A DNA stretch of 12,657 nt, taken from contig JAUWAK010000026.1 of NCBI GenBank assembly GCA_030602105.1, positions 1 through 12,657 on the forward strand. Reading direction: 5' to 3'. Shown here piece by piece: positions 1 to 7,519 of this stretch (positions within the stretch are counted from its first letter, which is position 1; every line of letters begins with the position of its first letter). Below the pieces are notes generated by a model. The model saw nothing but the letters and a program-made list of their open reading frames with translations. It was not told the DNA's origin and searched no databases. Origin of the DNA: Candidatus Aerophobota bacterium. GTDB lineage: Bacteria; Aerophobota; Aerophobia; Aerophobales; AE-B3A. The translations under genes were made by a program, and so were the position numbers.

Positions 1-1068
1 CACCTTGTTTAGCTCAGCTTTCATCTCTTCCAATTCTTGGGAATCTTCCAATAGACTCAAAGCGAGATTCGCCAGGCGGTTGGGTGTGACTCGAAACTGA
101 AGGAGTTCAGGTACAATTCTCCTCCCTGCGAGGATGTTGGGCAAACTTACGTAGGGAAGTTTTATGAGAATATTTCCCAAAATCCAGGTAGTGAGGGAAG
201 TTTTGTAAACAACAATCATGGGAGTCCTCAAGCATGCTGCTTCAAGGGTAGCTGTCCCTGAGGCTGTAATAACCAGGTCAGAGACGTTCATAACATCGTA
301 AATGTTGTTATTTATCACTTTGATATCTATTCCGCTTTCCTTAACTATTCTGGCAATTCTTTTCTCAAAAACCGAATCAGCAACTGGAAGCAGGAACTGA
401 ATGCCCTTTAATGATCTTTTTATCTCATCTGCCGTGCGCAGCATTATGGGCAAAAGACTGTCTATCTCGTATGCCCGACTTCCCGGAAGAAGGCCTACTA
501 TCGGATAGTCAGGGGTGAGGCCAAATTCCTGATAGGCCTCACCTTTGCTTAGCGTGGGTCTAGCCATGCCAACCAGCGGATGTCCCACAAAGGTCACATT
601 GGCTCCCGCCTTGCGATAGAGTTCGACTTCAAAAGGAAAAATAGCAATAACTTCAGTGATATCTCTGACCGTTCTCTTGGTTGCCCAATCAGGCCAGGCC
701 CAGGCCGGAGGAGCAATATAGTAAATGATGCGAAATCCCCGCTTCTTAGCCAGGCGGGCGATCCTCAAATTGAAATCCCGGCTATTTATTAAAACTAACA
801 GGTTGGGAGGTTCTTCCCACAGCATTCTTTTTATCTGCTTTTCAATTCTAAGAAAGGACGGATAATACTTGAGACCTTCCCAAATGCCCACTGTTCCCAT
901 ATGGACGGTAGTGGCTCTCACATCAACTCCTGCCTGCCTCATTTTCTCCCCGCCCGTACCCACAAATTCAATATCGGCGTCGATTCTTTTGATAGCGCGA
1001 ACGAGATTAGCTGCATGGAAATCTCCTGAAATCTCTGCCGCAGTCAGTAGAATCTTCCTTGTGGGCAA
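1..1068 (-). CDS. lpxB: Lipid-A-disaccharide synthase, C-terminus cut by window edge
   Basis: LpxB is a membrane-associated glycosyltransferase that joins UDP-2,3-diacylglucosamine to lipid X to make the lipid A disaccharide of the outer membrane. I translated 356 residues from a TTG at 1066-1068; the family is about 380 long, so only the last few dozen residues are missing. The TTG is chosen because GGGAGG lies 6 bases upstream and the ISGD motif follows at residues 13-16. Recognised blocks are FPFEVELY (144-151), FVGHPL (160-165), LLPGSR..EI (193-202), ASGTATLEA (269-277) and a VSLPNILAGR..VPELLQ stretch (307-324). Several normally conserved spots differ: AAE-I-SGD for the usual AGExSGD, INSRDFN (94-100) for IDxPDFN, and APPAWAW for SPxxWAW. 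It follows panC after 21 bases, so it is probably co-transcribed. The fold and family are clear; the altered motifs leave some doubt about exact substrate. Confidence 0.88.
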   Translation of the reverse strand, partial: MPTRKILLTAAEISGDFHAANLVRAIKRIDADIEFVGTGGEKMRQAGVDVRATTVHMGTVGIWEGLKYYPSFLRIEKQIKRMLWEEPPNLLVLINSRDFNLRIARLAKKRGFRIIYYIAPPAWAWPDWATKRTVRDITEVIAIFPFEVELYRKAGANVTFVGHPLVGMARPTLSKGEAYQEFGLTPDYPIVGLLPGSRAYEIDSLLPIMLRTADEIKRSLKGIQFLLPVADSVFEKRIARIVKESGIDIKVINNNIYDVMNVSDLVITASGTATLEAACLRTPMIVVYKTSLTTWILGNILIKLPYVSLPNILAGRRIVPELLQFRVTPNRLANLALSLLEDSQELEEMKAELNKV

Positions 1069-1089
1069 CGGGAACCTCCCTTCTGCAAT

Positions 1090-1932
1090 TCACCCTATCT
1101 TGAGATTATCAATTAATCTTGTTTGGCCAATCTTTGCTGCCACTGCAACAAGAACTTCTTTTTCTACTCGCTCTACCCTCCGGAGGGTCTCTGGATCAAT
1201 AACAGCCACATAATCTATACGGGCCAGGGGCTGTCCTCTTATTAGGTCTTCCATGTGAGAGCTGATAACTGTGGCATCTCTTATCCCCCGAGCAATGTCC
1301 TTTTTTGCTGTGAGAAGTGATTGGTAGAGTACGGTGGCCGCCTTTCTCTCTGCCGGGGTAAGATAGGAATTGCGGGAGCTGAGAGCCAAGCCGTCTTGCT
1401 CCCTCACTGTTGGGAGAGGCACAATCTCGATATTCAGGTTGAGGTCTCTCACCAGCTTTCTCACTACCAGAGCCTGCTGATAGTCCTTTTCCCCAAAGTA
1501 GGTCCTGTCAGGAGATACGATGTTAAATAGTTTAGCCAGGATGGTTGTGACCCCTCTGAAATGTCCGGGACGCGATTCTCCCTCCAGGATGGAGGTGAGG
1601 TGTCCTTCCACCTCAACAAAGGTGGAGTACCCACCTGGGTATATCTCTTCCACAGAAGGAGCAAAGATTACATCCACACCCTCGGCTTCAGCAAGCTTCA
1701 TGTCCCACTCCAGATTCCGGGGGTAACTTTTGAAATCTCCCCCGGGCTCGAATTGAGTGGGATTAACAAAAATACTTACCACCAAGACATCAGACTCTTC
1801 CCTGCCCTTTTTTATCAAAGAAAGGTGACCTTCATGCAGGTGCCCCATGGTGGGGACAAAACCGACAATCTTTCCCTCCTGTATCCGCTTTATATAACTC
1901 CTCATTGTCTGAATGTCTTTTATCAACTCCAC
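1090..1932 (-). CDS. panC: Pantothenate synthetase (pantoate-beta-alanine ligase)
   Basis: PanC condenses pantoate with beta-alanine using ATP, through a pantoyl-adenylate, to form pantothenate, the precursor of coenzyme A, in the cytosol. The 280-residue length is normal. It shows the nucleotidyltransferase signature VPTMGHLHEGH (26-36, with the HxxH-like His residues), SIFVNPTQF (53-61), RPGHFRGV (121-128), GEKDYQQ (147-153) and the KMSKS-like DGLALSSRN (180-188). The start is GTG, with a GAGGG ribosome site about 9 bases upstream. It lies 136 bases after aroA, the largest gap in the aro run, and 21 bases before lpxB. No panB, panD or other coenzyme A gene is visible beside it, so its place here seems due to shared transcription rather than shared pathway. 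Confidence 0.97.
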   Translation of the reverse strand: MELIKDIQTMRSYIKRIQEGKIVGFVPTMGHLHEGHLSLIKKGREESDVLVVSIFVNPTQFEPGGDFKSYPRNLEWDMKLAEAEGVDVIFAPSVEEIYPGGYSTFVEVEGHLTSILEGESRPGHFRGVTTILAKLFNIVSPDRTYFGEKDYQQALVVRKLVRDLNLNIEIVPLPTVREQDGLALSSRNSYLTPAERKAATVLYQSLLTAKKDIARGIRDATVISSHMEDLIRGQPLARIDYVAVIDPETLRRVERVEKEVLVAVAAKIGQTRLIDNLKIG

Positions 1933-1992
1933 GCCGGCTTCCCTCTTCTTCCCTTTAACCTAGCGTCTCTCGCCATCTTTTGTCTTAGTCTT

Positions 1993-2017
1993 CCTCACTT
2001 CTGGCGCCAGCCTGAGG
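1993..2017 (-). other. Nested inverted repeat in aroA-panC gap
   Basis: Outer arms CCTCA and TGAGG enclose the perfect palindrome CTGGCGCCAG (2001-2010), in the only sizeable gap within the aro-panC-lpxB run (1933-2068). No run of T follows on either strand, so it is not a standard intrinsic terminator. It might fold in the mRNA as a stability or processing element, or be a protein site. The rest of the gap holds no convincing gene. Confidence 0.35.
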
Positions 2018-2068
2018 GTAGATCCGCTGTTCAGGCGAGGTATGCCCCTACCTTTATGGACAAACCTT

Positions 2069-3364
2069 TCATTCGATCAAAATTCCCTCAAGTGTCGTCC
2101 AGAATCCGGGAAAAGACGTATCAATGCAGTCCGAACCTCGAATCTTGGTCCTGCCTTCGGCGCAAAGACCTGCCATAGTCAGGGCCATGGCCATTCGATG
2201 ATCATTGTAGCTCTGGCACTCCGCTCCCTTGAGGTATCCTCTCCCTTTGATAATCATCCCGTCTTCCCTCTCCTCAACTTCTGCTCCCATCCTCCTTAGC
2301 TCAGTAGTTATAGCCCTAATTCGGTCTGTCTCCTTGACCCGAAGTTCCCTGGCATCCTTAATTATGGTCTGTCCTTCAGCGAAACAGCTTACCACGGCCA
2401 CTATGGGCATCTCATCAATGAGGCGAGGAATCATGTCTCCTTCAATGGTGGTTCCTTCTAGGGATCTTCTCCCTCGTACTTCAATCTCTCCATATTCCTC
2501 CCCTGACCTTTTCCCTTCAAGGTGAACTTCGATATCAGCCCCCATTTGACGAAGAGCATCAATGAATCCCATTCGGGTGGGGTTGAGTCCGACGCTCAAG
2601 ACTCTCAGGTGAGATCCCTCCAGGATGGCAGCTCCTCCTATGAAGAAAGCCGCCGAGGAGACGTCTCCCGGTACCGAGATTTCTCTCCCAGGAAAAGAGG
2701 TTAATTTTTTGACCCGCACTGTAAGATCGTCTCGTTCAATAGGCAAGCCCAAAAATTTAAGCATTCGCTCGGTATGATCCCGAGATTGGTAAGGTTCCGT
2801 GATACAGGTCTCTCCCTCGGCATAAAGTCCAGCCAAAATAAGAGAGGATTTCACCTGGGCGGAGGGAATAGGCAAGGAGTAGCGTATCCCCTCTAAGGGG
2901 GACCCCAATATGCTCAAAGGAGGAAAATGCCCTCTCTTTCTTCCCCAGATCTTTGCTCCCATCATGGTGAGTGGTTCCGTCACCCTGGACATGGGTCTTT
3001 CTCTTAAGAATCTATCCCCGGATAACACACTGTAGAAGTTCTGGCCAGCCAAAAGGCCTGCAAGAAGTCTCATGGTGGTAGCTGAATTTCCGCATCCGAG
3101 AACATCTCCAGGTTCTTCTAAGCCATGAATCCCTCTCCCCTGGACAAAAAGGTCTTCTCCTTCTTCTATGACGACTCCCATTCTCTTAATTATCTTTTGG
3201 GTAGCTAAACAGTCCAGTCCTCTCCCCATCCCCTTAATAACTGAGCCTCCTTTGGCAAGGGAACTCAGTATGAGAGCCCTGTGGGTAATGGATTTGTCTC
3301 CGGGGACATTTATTTTTCCCCTAAGGTGACGGGCAGGATTAACCTGGATAGATTTTGCCCTCAT
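2069..3364 (-). CDS. aroA: EPSP synthase (3-phosphoshikimate 1-carboxyvinyltransferase), class II-like
   Basis: AroA transfers the enolpyruvyl group of PEP to shikimate-3-phosphate, step six of the shikimate pathway. The 431 residues cover both inside-out barrel domains. Visible motifs are PGDKSITHRA (21-30), SAQVK (168-172), SRDHTER (194-200), NPTR (261-264), DEMP with the catalytic-type Asp317, RVKETDR (342-348) and DHRMAMA (388-394). GDKS, SAQxK, RxHxE and NxTR are the motif set used to define class II enzymes, as in Bacillus and Agrobacterium CP4. The PEP loop reads CGNSATTMR (91-99): Ala95 stands where E. coli has Gly96, a change linked to low glyphosate binding. The ATG follows the aroF stop by 3 bases. 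Gene and function are certain; inhibitor tolerance is inference. Confidence 0.97.
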   Translation of the reverse strand: MRAKSIQVNPARHLRGKINVPGDKSITHRALILSSLAKGGSVIKGMGRGLDCLATQKIIKRMGVVIEEGEDLFVQGRGIHGLEEPGDVLGCGNSATTMRLLAGLLAGQNFYSVLSGDRFLRERPMSRVTEPLTMMGAKIWGRKRGHFPPLSILGSPLEGIRYSLPIPSAQVKSSLILAGLYAEGETCITEPYQSRDHTERMLKFLGLPIERDDLTVRVKKLTSFPGREISVPGDVSSAAFFIGGAAILEGSHLRVLSVGLNPTRMGFIDALRQMGADIEVHLEGKRSGEEYGEIEVRGRRSLEGTTIEGDMIPRLIDEMPIVAVVSCFAEGQTIIKDARELRVKETDRIRAITTELRRMGAEVEEREDGMIIKGRGYLKGAECQSYNDHRMAMALTMAGLCAEGRTKIRGSDCIDTSFPGFWTTLEGILIE

Positions 3365-3367
3365 CTC

Positions 3368-4381
3368 TCAGGATTCCCTTCCCAAAGCCGTGGCCACGGC
3401 TTTGATCTCTTGCATAAGATGACGAAAATCCTGTGGTGGTAAGGCTTGGAGGCCATCCGACAGAGCCTCTTCCGGTCTGGGGTGAACTTCCACTATAAGG
3501 CCATCACTCCCTGCTGCTATGGCTGCCCGGGACATAGGAACTACCAGGTCCCTCATGCCTGTGCCGTGACTGGGATCCACCAGCACCGGAAGATGGGTGA
3601 GTTTCTTGATGAGAGGAATTGCGGAGAGATCCAGAGTGAATCGGGTGCTATCTTCAAAGGTTCTTATTCCTCTCTCGCAAAGGATAAGATTATAATTGCC
3701 ACCGGACAAGATATACTCTGCCGACATTAGTAATTCTTTGACTGTGGAGGCTATCCCTCTTTTCAGTAGAACTGGGCACTTGCCTCGCCCTACTTCCCTC
3801 AAGAGATCAAAGTTTTGCATGTTGCGGGCTCCGATTTGAATAATGTGGGCGTATTCTGACACCACCTCCACCTGCCTGGGATCCATTGCTTCCGTAACTA
3901 CTGGAAGTCCCGTGATCCTGCTAACTTCAGCCAGGAGTTTCAACCCTTCTTTTCCTAAACCCTGGAAAGAGTAAGGAGAAGTGCGGGGCTTAAATGCGCC
4001 TCCCCTCAAGACTTTTGCACCTGCTCCCTTCACCTCTTTAGCCACCTCCAGAATGAGGTCTCTATTTTCCACAGCACACGGCCCTGCCATAACCACCACT
4101 TTCTTTCCTCCGATCTCGACCCCTCCTACTTTGAATTTTGTATTCTCCTTCTTGAACTCCCGGCTCACTAACTTGTAAGGTCTTGAGATGGGAACAACGG
4201 ACTCCACAATAAACATAGCCTCAAAGACACTCCGGTAGCGTATAGGATTCTCACCGATGACTCCAATGATGGTCCTTTTGGCTCCTTTTGAGATATGAGG
4301 GGCAAAACCTAGCTCTTTGATTTTTTCTACAACGTGCTCAATTCCCTTTTGTGTGGTGTCAGGTTTCAAGGTGATTATCAT
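3368..4381 (-). CDS. aroF: DAHP synthase, type I-beta with N-terminal ferredoxin-like domain
   Basis: This enzyme condenses PEP with erythrose-4-phosphate to DAHP, the first and committed step to aromatic compounds. Residues 1 to about 75 resemble the ferredoxin-like regulatory domain seen in the Thermotoga maritima enzyme, which mediates feedback inhibition by Phe or Tyr. The barrel follows with MAGPCAVE (98-105, metal-ligand Cys102), LRGGAFKPRTSPYSFQG (125-141), IGARNMQN (183-190), LLKRG (205-209), DPSHGTG (269-275, His272) and EVHP (298-301, Glu298), with Asp309 as the likely fourth metal ligand. Length is 337, typical for the type. AAAGGAG sits 7-9 bases before the ATG. It lies 38 bases after pheA and 3 before aroA. 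The regulatory domain implies allosteric control of flux through the operon's product; the effector cannot be read from sequence. Confidence 0.96.
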   Translation of the reverse strand: MIITLKPDTTQKGIEHVVEKIKELGFAPHISKGAKRTIIGVIGENPIRYRSVFEAMFIVESVVPISRPYKLVSREFKKENTKFKVGGVEIGGKKVVVMAGPCAVENRDLILEVAKEVKGAGAKVLRGGAFKPRTSPYSFQGLGKEGLKLLAEVSRITGLPVVTEAMDPRQVEVVSEYAHIIQIGARNMQNFDLLREVGRGKCPVLLKRGIASTVKELLMSAEYILSGGNYNLILCERGIRTFEDSTRFTLDLSAIPLIKKLTHLPVLVDPSHGTGMRDLVVPMSRAAIAAGSDGLIVEVHPRPEEALSDGLQALPPQDFRHLMQEIKAVATALGRES

Positions 4382-4419
4382 TTCTTCTCTCCTTTGTCTT
4401 GTCTCATCTCATCTTATCT

Positions 4420-5484
4420 TTATTCTCCTCGGGGATAGGACCCCAGAACCTTGAGGAAAAAACAGCTTTCCTCAAGCTCCGCCAGAGCCTTTTTTACCTT
4501 TTCTTCATCCTTGTGGCCGAAAAAATCCAGGAAAAACACGTATTCCCAGGCTCGTCTTTTGGTAGGGCGGGATTCGATTTTTGTCAAATTGATTCCGTGT
4601 TTAATAAAGGGAGCCAGCATCTCATGAAGAGCCCCCACTCTATCCTTGATGGAGAAAAGAACAGAAGTCTTATCCTGCCCGCTTGACTCCTTATTGTATT
4701 CCCGCCCAATAACCAAAAACCGGGTGAAGTTGTGGGGGCTGTCCTCAATGTGGGATGCGATAATGTTAAGACCATATAGGGAGGCGGCTACATCAGAGGC
4801 AATAGCAGCGAAAGTAAAATCTTTTGCAGCCATCTGGGCAGCCTTGGCTGTGCTCTCCACTTCCCCCAATCTCACCGTAGGAACATTCTGTTCCAACCAC
4901 CCTCGACACTGAGCTAGGGCCTGGGGGTGGGAATAGATCTTTTCAACCTTCTCCAAAGTGCCTCTGCCTAGAAGATGATGAGAAATCTCCAAAATGATCT
5001 CGGCACATATTCTGAGGTCCGAGTCCAGGAACATATCCAGGGTATGGGTAACTACTCCCTCGGTAGAGTTCTCCACCGGCACCACTCCAAACTCTACCTG
5101 CCTTTTTTCTACTATGGAGAAGATTTCACCGATGCTTTTTGCCGGAATAAGCTCAGCTCCTTTGCCAAAACTCTTGAGGGCCGCAAGATGAGTAAAGGTC
5201 GCCGGAGAGCCGAAATAGACTACCTTAGGTTCACTTTGAAGGCTAAGGGAAGTCTTGAGGATGAGCTGCACAATCTCTATCAAAGCCTCGTTAGGAAGGG
5301 GACCCTGGTTATACTGGACTAATCCTTTCAGAATCTTCTTTTCTCGGGCTGGAGAATAGAAGGGCTCCTTTCTCTTTCTTTTGGCTTCAGCAATTCCAAG
5401 AACCTTTCTCATCCTCTCATTAAGGAGGTCCACCAGTTTCGAATCAATTTCATCAATCTCACGACGCAGGTTTTCCAGCTTCAT
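4420..5484 (-). CDS. pheA: Bifunctional chorismate mutase / prephenate dehydratase (P-protein)
   Basis: PheA converts chorismate to prephenate and then to phenylpyruvate, leading to phenylalanine. Three parts are visible in 354 residues. Residues 1-80 are an AroQ-type helical chorismate mutase, with the usual basic residues and the SPAREKKIL stretch (44-52). Residues 86-262 are prephenate dehydratase, with FGSPATFTHLAA (91-102), ENSTEGVV (138-145) and the catalytic NFTRF (252-256). Residues 273-350 are an ACT domain with ESRP (304-307), which in this family binds phenylalanine and gives feedback inhibition. The ATG overlaps the end of aroQ by 26 bases, and a GGAG lies upstream at slightly long spacing. 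No tyrA is next to it, so the operon is biased toward Phe. Confidence 0.97.
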   Translation of the reverse strand: MKLENLRREIDEIDSKLVDLLNERMRKVLGIAEAKRKRKEPFYSPAREKKILKGLVQYNQGPLPNEALIEIVQLILKTSLSLQSEPKVVYFGSPATFTHLAALKSFGKGAELIPAKSIGEIFSIVEKRQVEFGVVPVENSTEGVVTHTLDMFLDSDLRICAEIILEISHHLLGRGTLEKVEKIYSHPQALAQCRGWLEQNVPTVRLGEVESTAKAAQMAAKDFTFAAIASDVAASLYGLNIIASHIEDSPHNFTRFLVIGREYNKESSGQDKTSVLFSIKDRVGALHEMLAPFIKHGINLTKIESRPTKRRAWEYVFFLDFFGHKDEEKVKKALAELEESCFFLKVLGSYPRGE

Positions 5485-5929
5485 TTTTGCGGTGCTCCTT
5501 GATAATATTGACGGCTGCCTCCAGGGCCAAAAGATAACTCTGGGACCCGAATCCTACTATGAGACCTACACAAACCCCAGCGGTTAAGGACCTGTGTCGA
5601 AAGGTCTCTCTCTCATAAACATTGGACAAGTGAACCTCTATAGTGGGAATCTGGACGGCCAGGATGGCATCTCTAATGGCCACACTGGTGTGAGTATAAG
5701 CGGCGGGATTGACGATGATAGCATCAGCCCAATCTTTAGACTTTCCTATCAGGGAAACAATGTCGCCTTCATGATTTGACTGGCTGATTCTTACCTGAAC
5801 ACCCAGGTCTTTTGCCCTTTCCCTGATGAGCTCGTTCAATCTGGAAAGACTCGCCTTTCCGTAAATAGCCCTTTCCCGCATCCCTAGAAGGTCGATATTG
5901 GGTCCATGAATGACTAAAATGTGGCTCAT
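5459..5929 (-). CDS. aroQ: 3-dehydroquinate dehydratase, type II
   Basis: This small dodecameric-type enzyme dehydrates 3-dehydroquinate to 3-dehydroshikimate, step three of the shikimate pathway, by the enolate mechanism. The reading frame extends upstream to 6028, but I start at the ATG at 5929. That gives the family's normal 156 residues, begins directly with the first beta strand and HGPN motif, has a GGGGGT ribosome site, and forms an ATGA overlap with the aroB stop. Expected active-site residues are present: Arg18 and Tyr23 in the mobile loop, Asn74 and His80 in NPAAYTH (74-80), His100 in EVHLSN, and Arg107 and Arg111. The common NPG is NPA here. The gene is unrelated to the chorismate mutase domain also called AroQ. 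Confidence 0.96.
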   Translation of the reverse strand: MSHILVIHGPNIDLLGMRERAIYGKASLSRLNELIRERAKDLGVQVRISQSNHEGDIVSLIGKSKDWADAIIVNPAAYTHTSVAIRDAILAVQIPTIEVHLSNVYERETFRHRSLTAGVCVGLIVGFGSQSYLLALEAAVNIIKEHRKNEAGKPAS

Positions 5930-7017
5930 TTTTCTACCCCCAGCTCTTTGATCGCCTCTCTTACCAAGGCGAGAGGGACCTTGTCGGTGAGAAAGACTTC
6001 CCCTATTCTTCTGGGCAAGACAAAACAAAGCTGTTTTTCCCTAATCTTCTTGTCCAAATGAAGAGCATCCCAGAGCTTGCCCTCATTCACTCCCTCCACC
6101 CGAGTGGGAAGACCTGCTCTCATCACCAGATTTTCCAGCCTAGTCAGCAAAGCCTTTCTAAAGAAACCCATCTTGTTGGCTATTCTCGCTGCTCCTATCA
6201 TCCCCACGGCTACAGCTTGTCCATGGCTATATCTTCCGTATCCGGTGGCTGACTCGACGGCGTGGCCAATAGTGTGGCCAAAATTGAGAACCTGACGCTT
6301 TCCCCTCTTTTCCCTCTCGTCCTCCTGGACCACAGCGGCTTTGATTTGAACGCATCGGATAATGACGTATCTCAGAGAGTCAAGACTCAAAGTCTGAATT
6401 TCTTCCAGATTCTGCTCCAGATGAAGAAAAAGATCCTGGTCCTCTATTATTCCATATTTTATGATCTCAGCCAATCCCTCTCTTATCTGGATCCGGGGGA
6501 GAGTGGTTAGCAGCCCAAGGTCCATATAAACGAAGCGAGGTTGGTAAAAGGAACCCACCAGGTTCTTACCCTCAGGAAGATCCACTCCCACCTTTCCACC
6601 TATGCTCGCATCTACCTGTGCTAGAAGAGTGGTAGGTACATAAGTGAAGTTAATTCCCCTGGCATAGGTGGAAGCAACAAATCCAGCCAGATCTCCTATT
6701 ACTCCTCCTCCCAGGGCAAGGATGGTTGAGTTTCGGTCTAGCTTCTTCTCAGCGCACTCCTTGTATAACTTGGCTGCCTGGGATAACGTCTTGTACTTCT
6801 CCCCGTCTGGGACTCTGGCCAAAGATACCTGGAAGGCTGCGCTCTCAAGAGCATCCTTGACTTTCTTCCCACAAAGGGAGGCGACGGGCCTTGAGGAAAT
6901 AATTAGGACCTTTTCTCCCAGATCAAATTGCCCGGCTACCTCGCCCAGGCGAGCTACATCTCCTCCTATGTAAACAGGGTAGCTACGCTCTCCCAGGTCT
7001 ACACGAACAACCTTCAT
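5926..7017 (-). CDS. aroB: 3-dehydroquinate synthase
   Basis: AroB cyclises DAHP to 3-dehydroquinate with bound NAD and a divalent metal, step two of the shikimate pathway. The 363-residue protein has the NAD-binding GGGVIGDLAGF (103-113), VPTTLLAQVDASIGGK (127-142) and LPEGKNLVG (147-155). Its metal ligands are Glu184 (in EGLAEIIKYG), His248 (NFGHTIGH) and His265 (HGQAVAVGM). The ATG follows GAGGAAGAAGG and lies inside the last 12 codons of aroK, a 35-base overlap that suggests translational coupling. Its stop overlaps the aroQ start by 4 bases. All expected catalytic residues seem intact. Confidence 0.98.
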   Translation of the reverse strand: MKVVRVDLGERSYPVYIGGDVARLGEVAGQFDLGEKVLIISSRPVASLCGKKVKDALESAAFQVSLARVPDGEKYKTLSQAAKLYKECAEKKLDRNSTILALGGGVIGDLAGFVASTYARGINFTYVPTTLLAQVDASIGGKVGVDLPEGKNLVGSFYQPRFVYMDLGLLTTLPRIQIREGLAEIIKYGIIEDQDLFLHLEQNLEEIQTLSLDSLRYVIIRCVQIKAAVVQEDEREKRGKRQVLNFGHTIGHAVESATGYGRYSHGQAVAVGMIGAARIANKMGFFRKALLTRLENLVMRAGLPTRVEGVNEGKLWDALHLDKKIREKQLCFVLPRRIGEVFLTDKVPLALVREAIKELGVEK

Positions 7018-7519
7018 CCTTCTTCCTCAAAAACTCCTGTATTCGCCTCGTCACCTCCTCTACGGCCAGGTTAGAGGTCTGTACAGAGAAATCGGCCTTC
7101 CCATAGTAAGGTTGTCTCATTCTCAGAAGCTCCTCAATTTTCCTTACTGGATCAGGTTCATTCAAAAGCGGACGATCCTGGATCCCTGTGGTCCTTTTGA
7201 GGATGGTCTCTGAATTAGCAGCAAGACAAATGATAAGACCGTTTCTCTTCAATGCCTTGATATTTTCATCTCTTAAGACCACTCCACCGCCGGTAGAGAT
7301 GACATAGTTATCAAGATGGGAAACCTCTCTGACGATAGCAGCCTCGAGCCTGCGAAAGTAGGACTCCCCCTTTTCCTCGAATATATGGCAAATCTTGGAC
7401 CCGTCCCTTTCTTCAATAAGATCATCGGTATCAAGGTACTCCATTCGTAACTTCTTGGCCAACCGCCTACCTACGGCACTTTTCCCGGTCCCCATAAAAC
7501 CCGTTATGATAATGTTCAT
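6983..7519 (-). CDS. aroK: Shikimate kinase
   Basis: AroK phosphorylates shikimate at the 3-hydroxyl with ATP, step five of the pathway. The 178-residue P-loop kinase shows Walker A GFMGTGKS (7-14), the shikimate- and Mg-binding DTDD (30-33), FRRLE (55-59), the GGG turn (77-79), the lid arginine in QDRPLL (114-119), and RQPYYG (135-140). A low-complexity basic and cysteine-containing tail (about 168-178) runs into the overlap with aroB and is probably not functional. The ATG shares an ATGA overlap with the aroC stop. Confidence 0.96.
   Translation of the reverse strand: MNIIITGFMGTGKSAVGRRLAKKLRMEYLDTDDLIEERDGSKICHIFEEKGESYFRRLEAAIVREVSHLDNYVISTGGGVVLRDENIKALKRNGLIICLAANSETILKRTTGIQDRPLLNEPDPVRKIEELLRMRQPYYGKADFSVQTSNLAVEEVTRRIQEFLRKKDEGCSCRPGRA

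Noticed and set aside
1933..2072. Short frames in the aroA-panC gap, including a 13-codon frame in ATGA overlap with the aroA stop and a 17-codon basic frame running into panC
   Set aside because: Both are very short, have no clear ribosome site and no recognisable similarity; cmk, which often follows aroA, is not here in any frame.
1561..2178. 205-codon plus-strand open frame
   Set aside because: It is antisense to panC and aroA, which are both certain, and its product has no recognisable motif.
4382..4419. Repetitive GATGAGATGAGACAAGAC tract upstream of aroF
   Set aside because: It is a short purine-rich spacer that ends in a normal ribosome site; too few and imperfect units to call a repeat.
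5890..5929. AroQ HGPNIDLLG where many homologues have GPNLNLLG
   Set aside because: The residue after the isoleucine or leucine varies within the family, for example Gly in the Mycobacterium enzyme, so the Asp is not a lost catalytic residue.
5930..6028. Upstream extension of aroQ by 33 codons
   Set aside because: The extra residues are only the shadow of the aroB end; the internal ATG at 5929 gives normal family length, a good ribosome site and an ATGA overlap.
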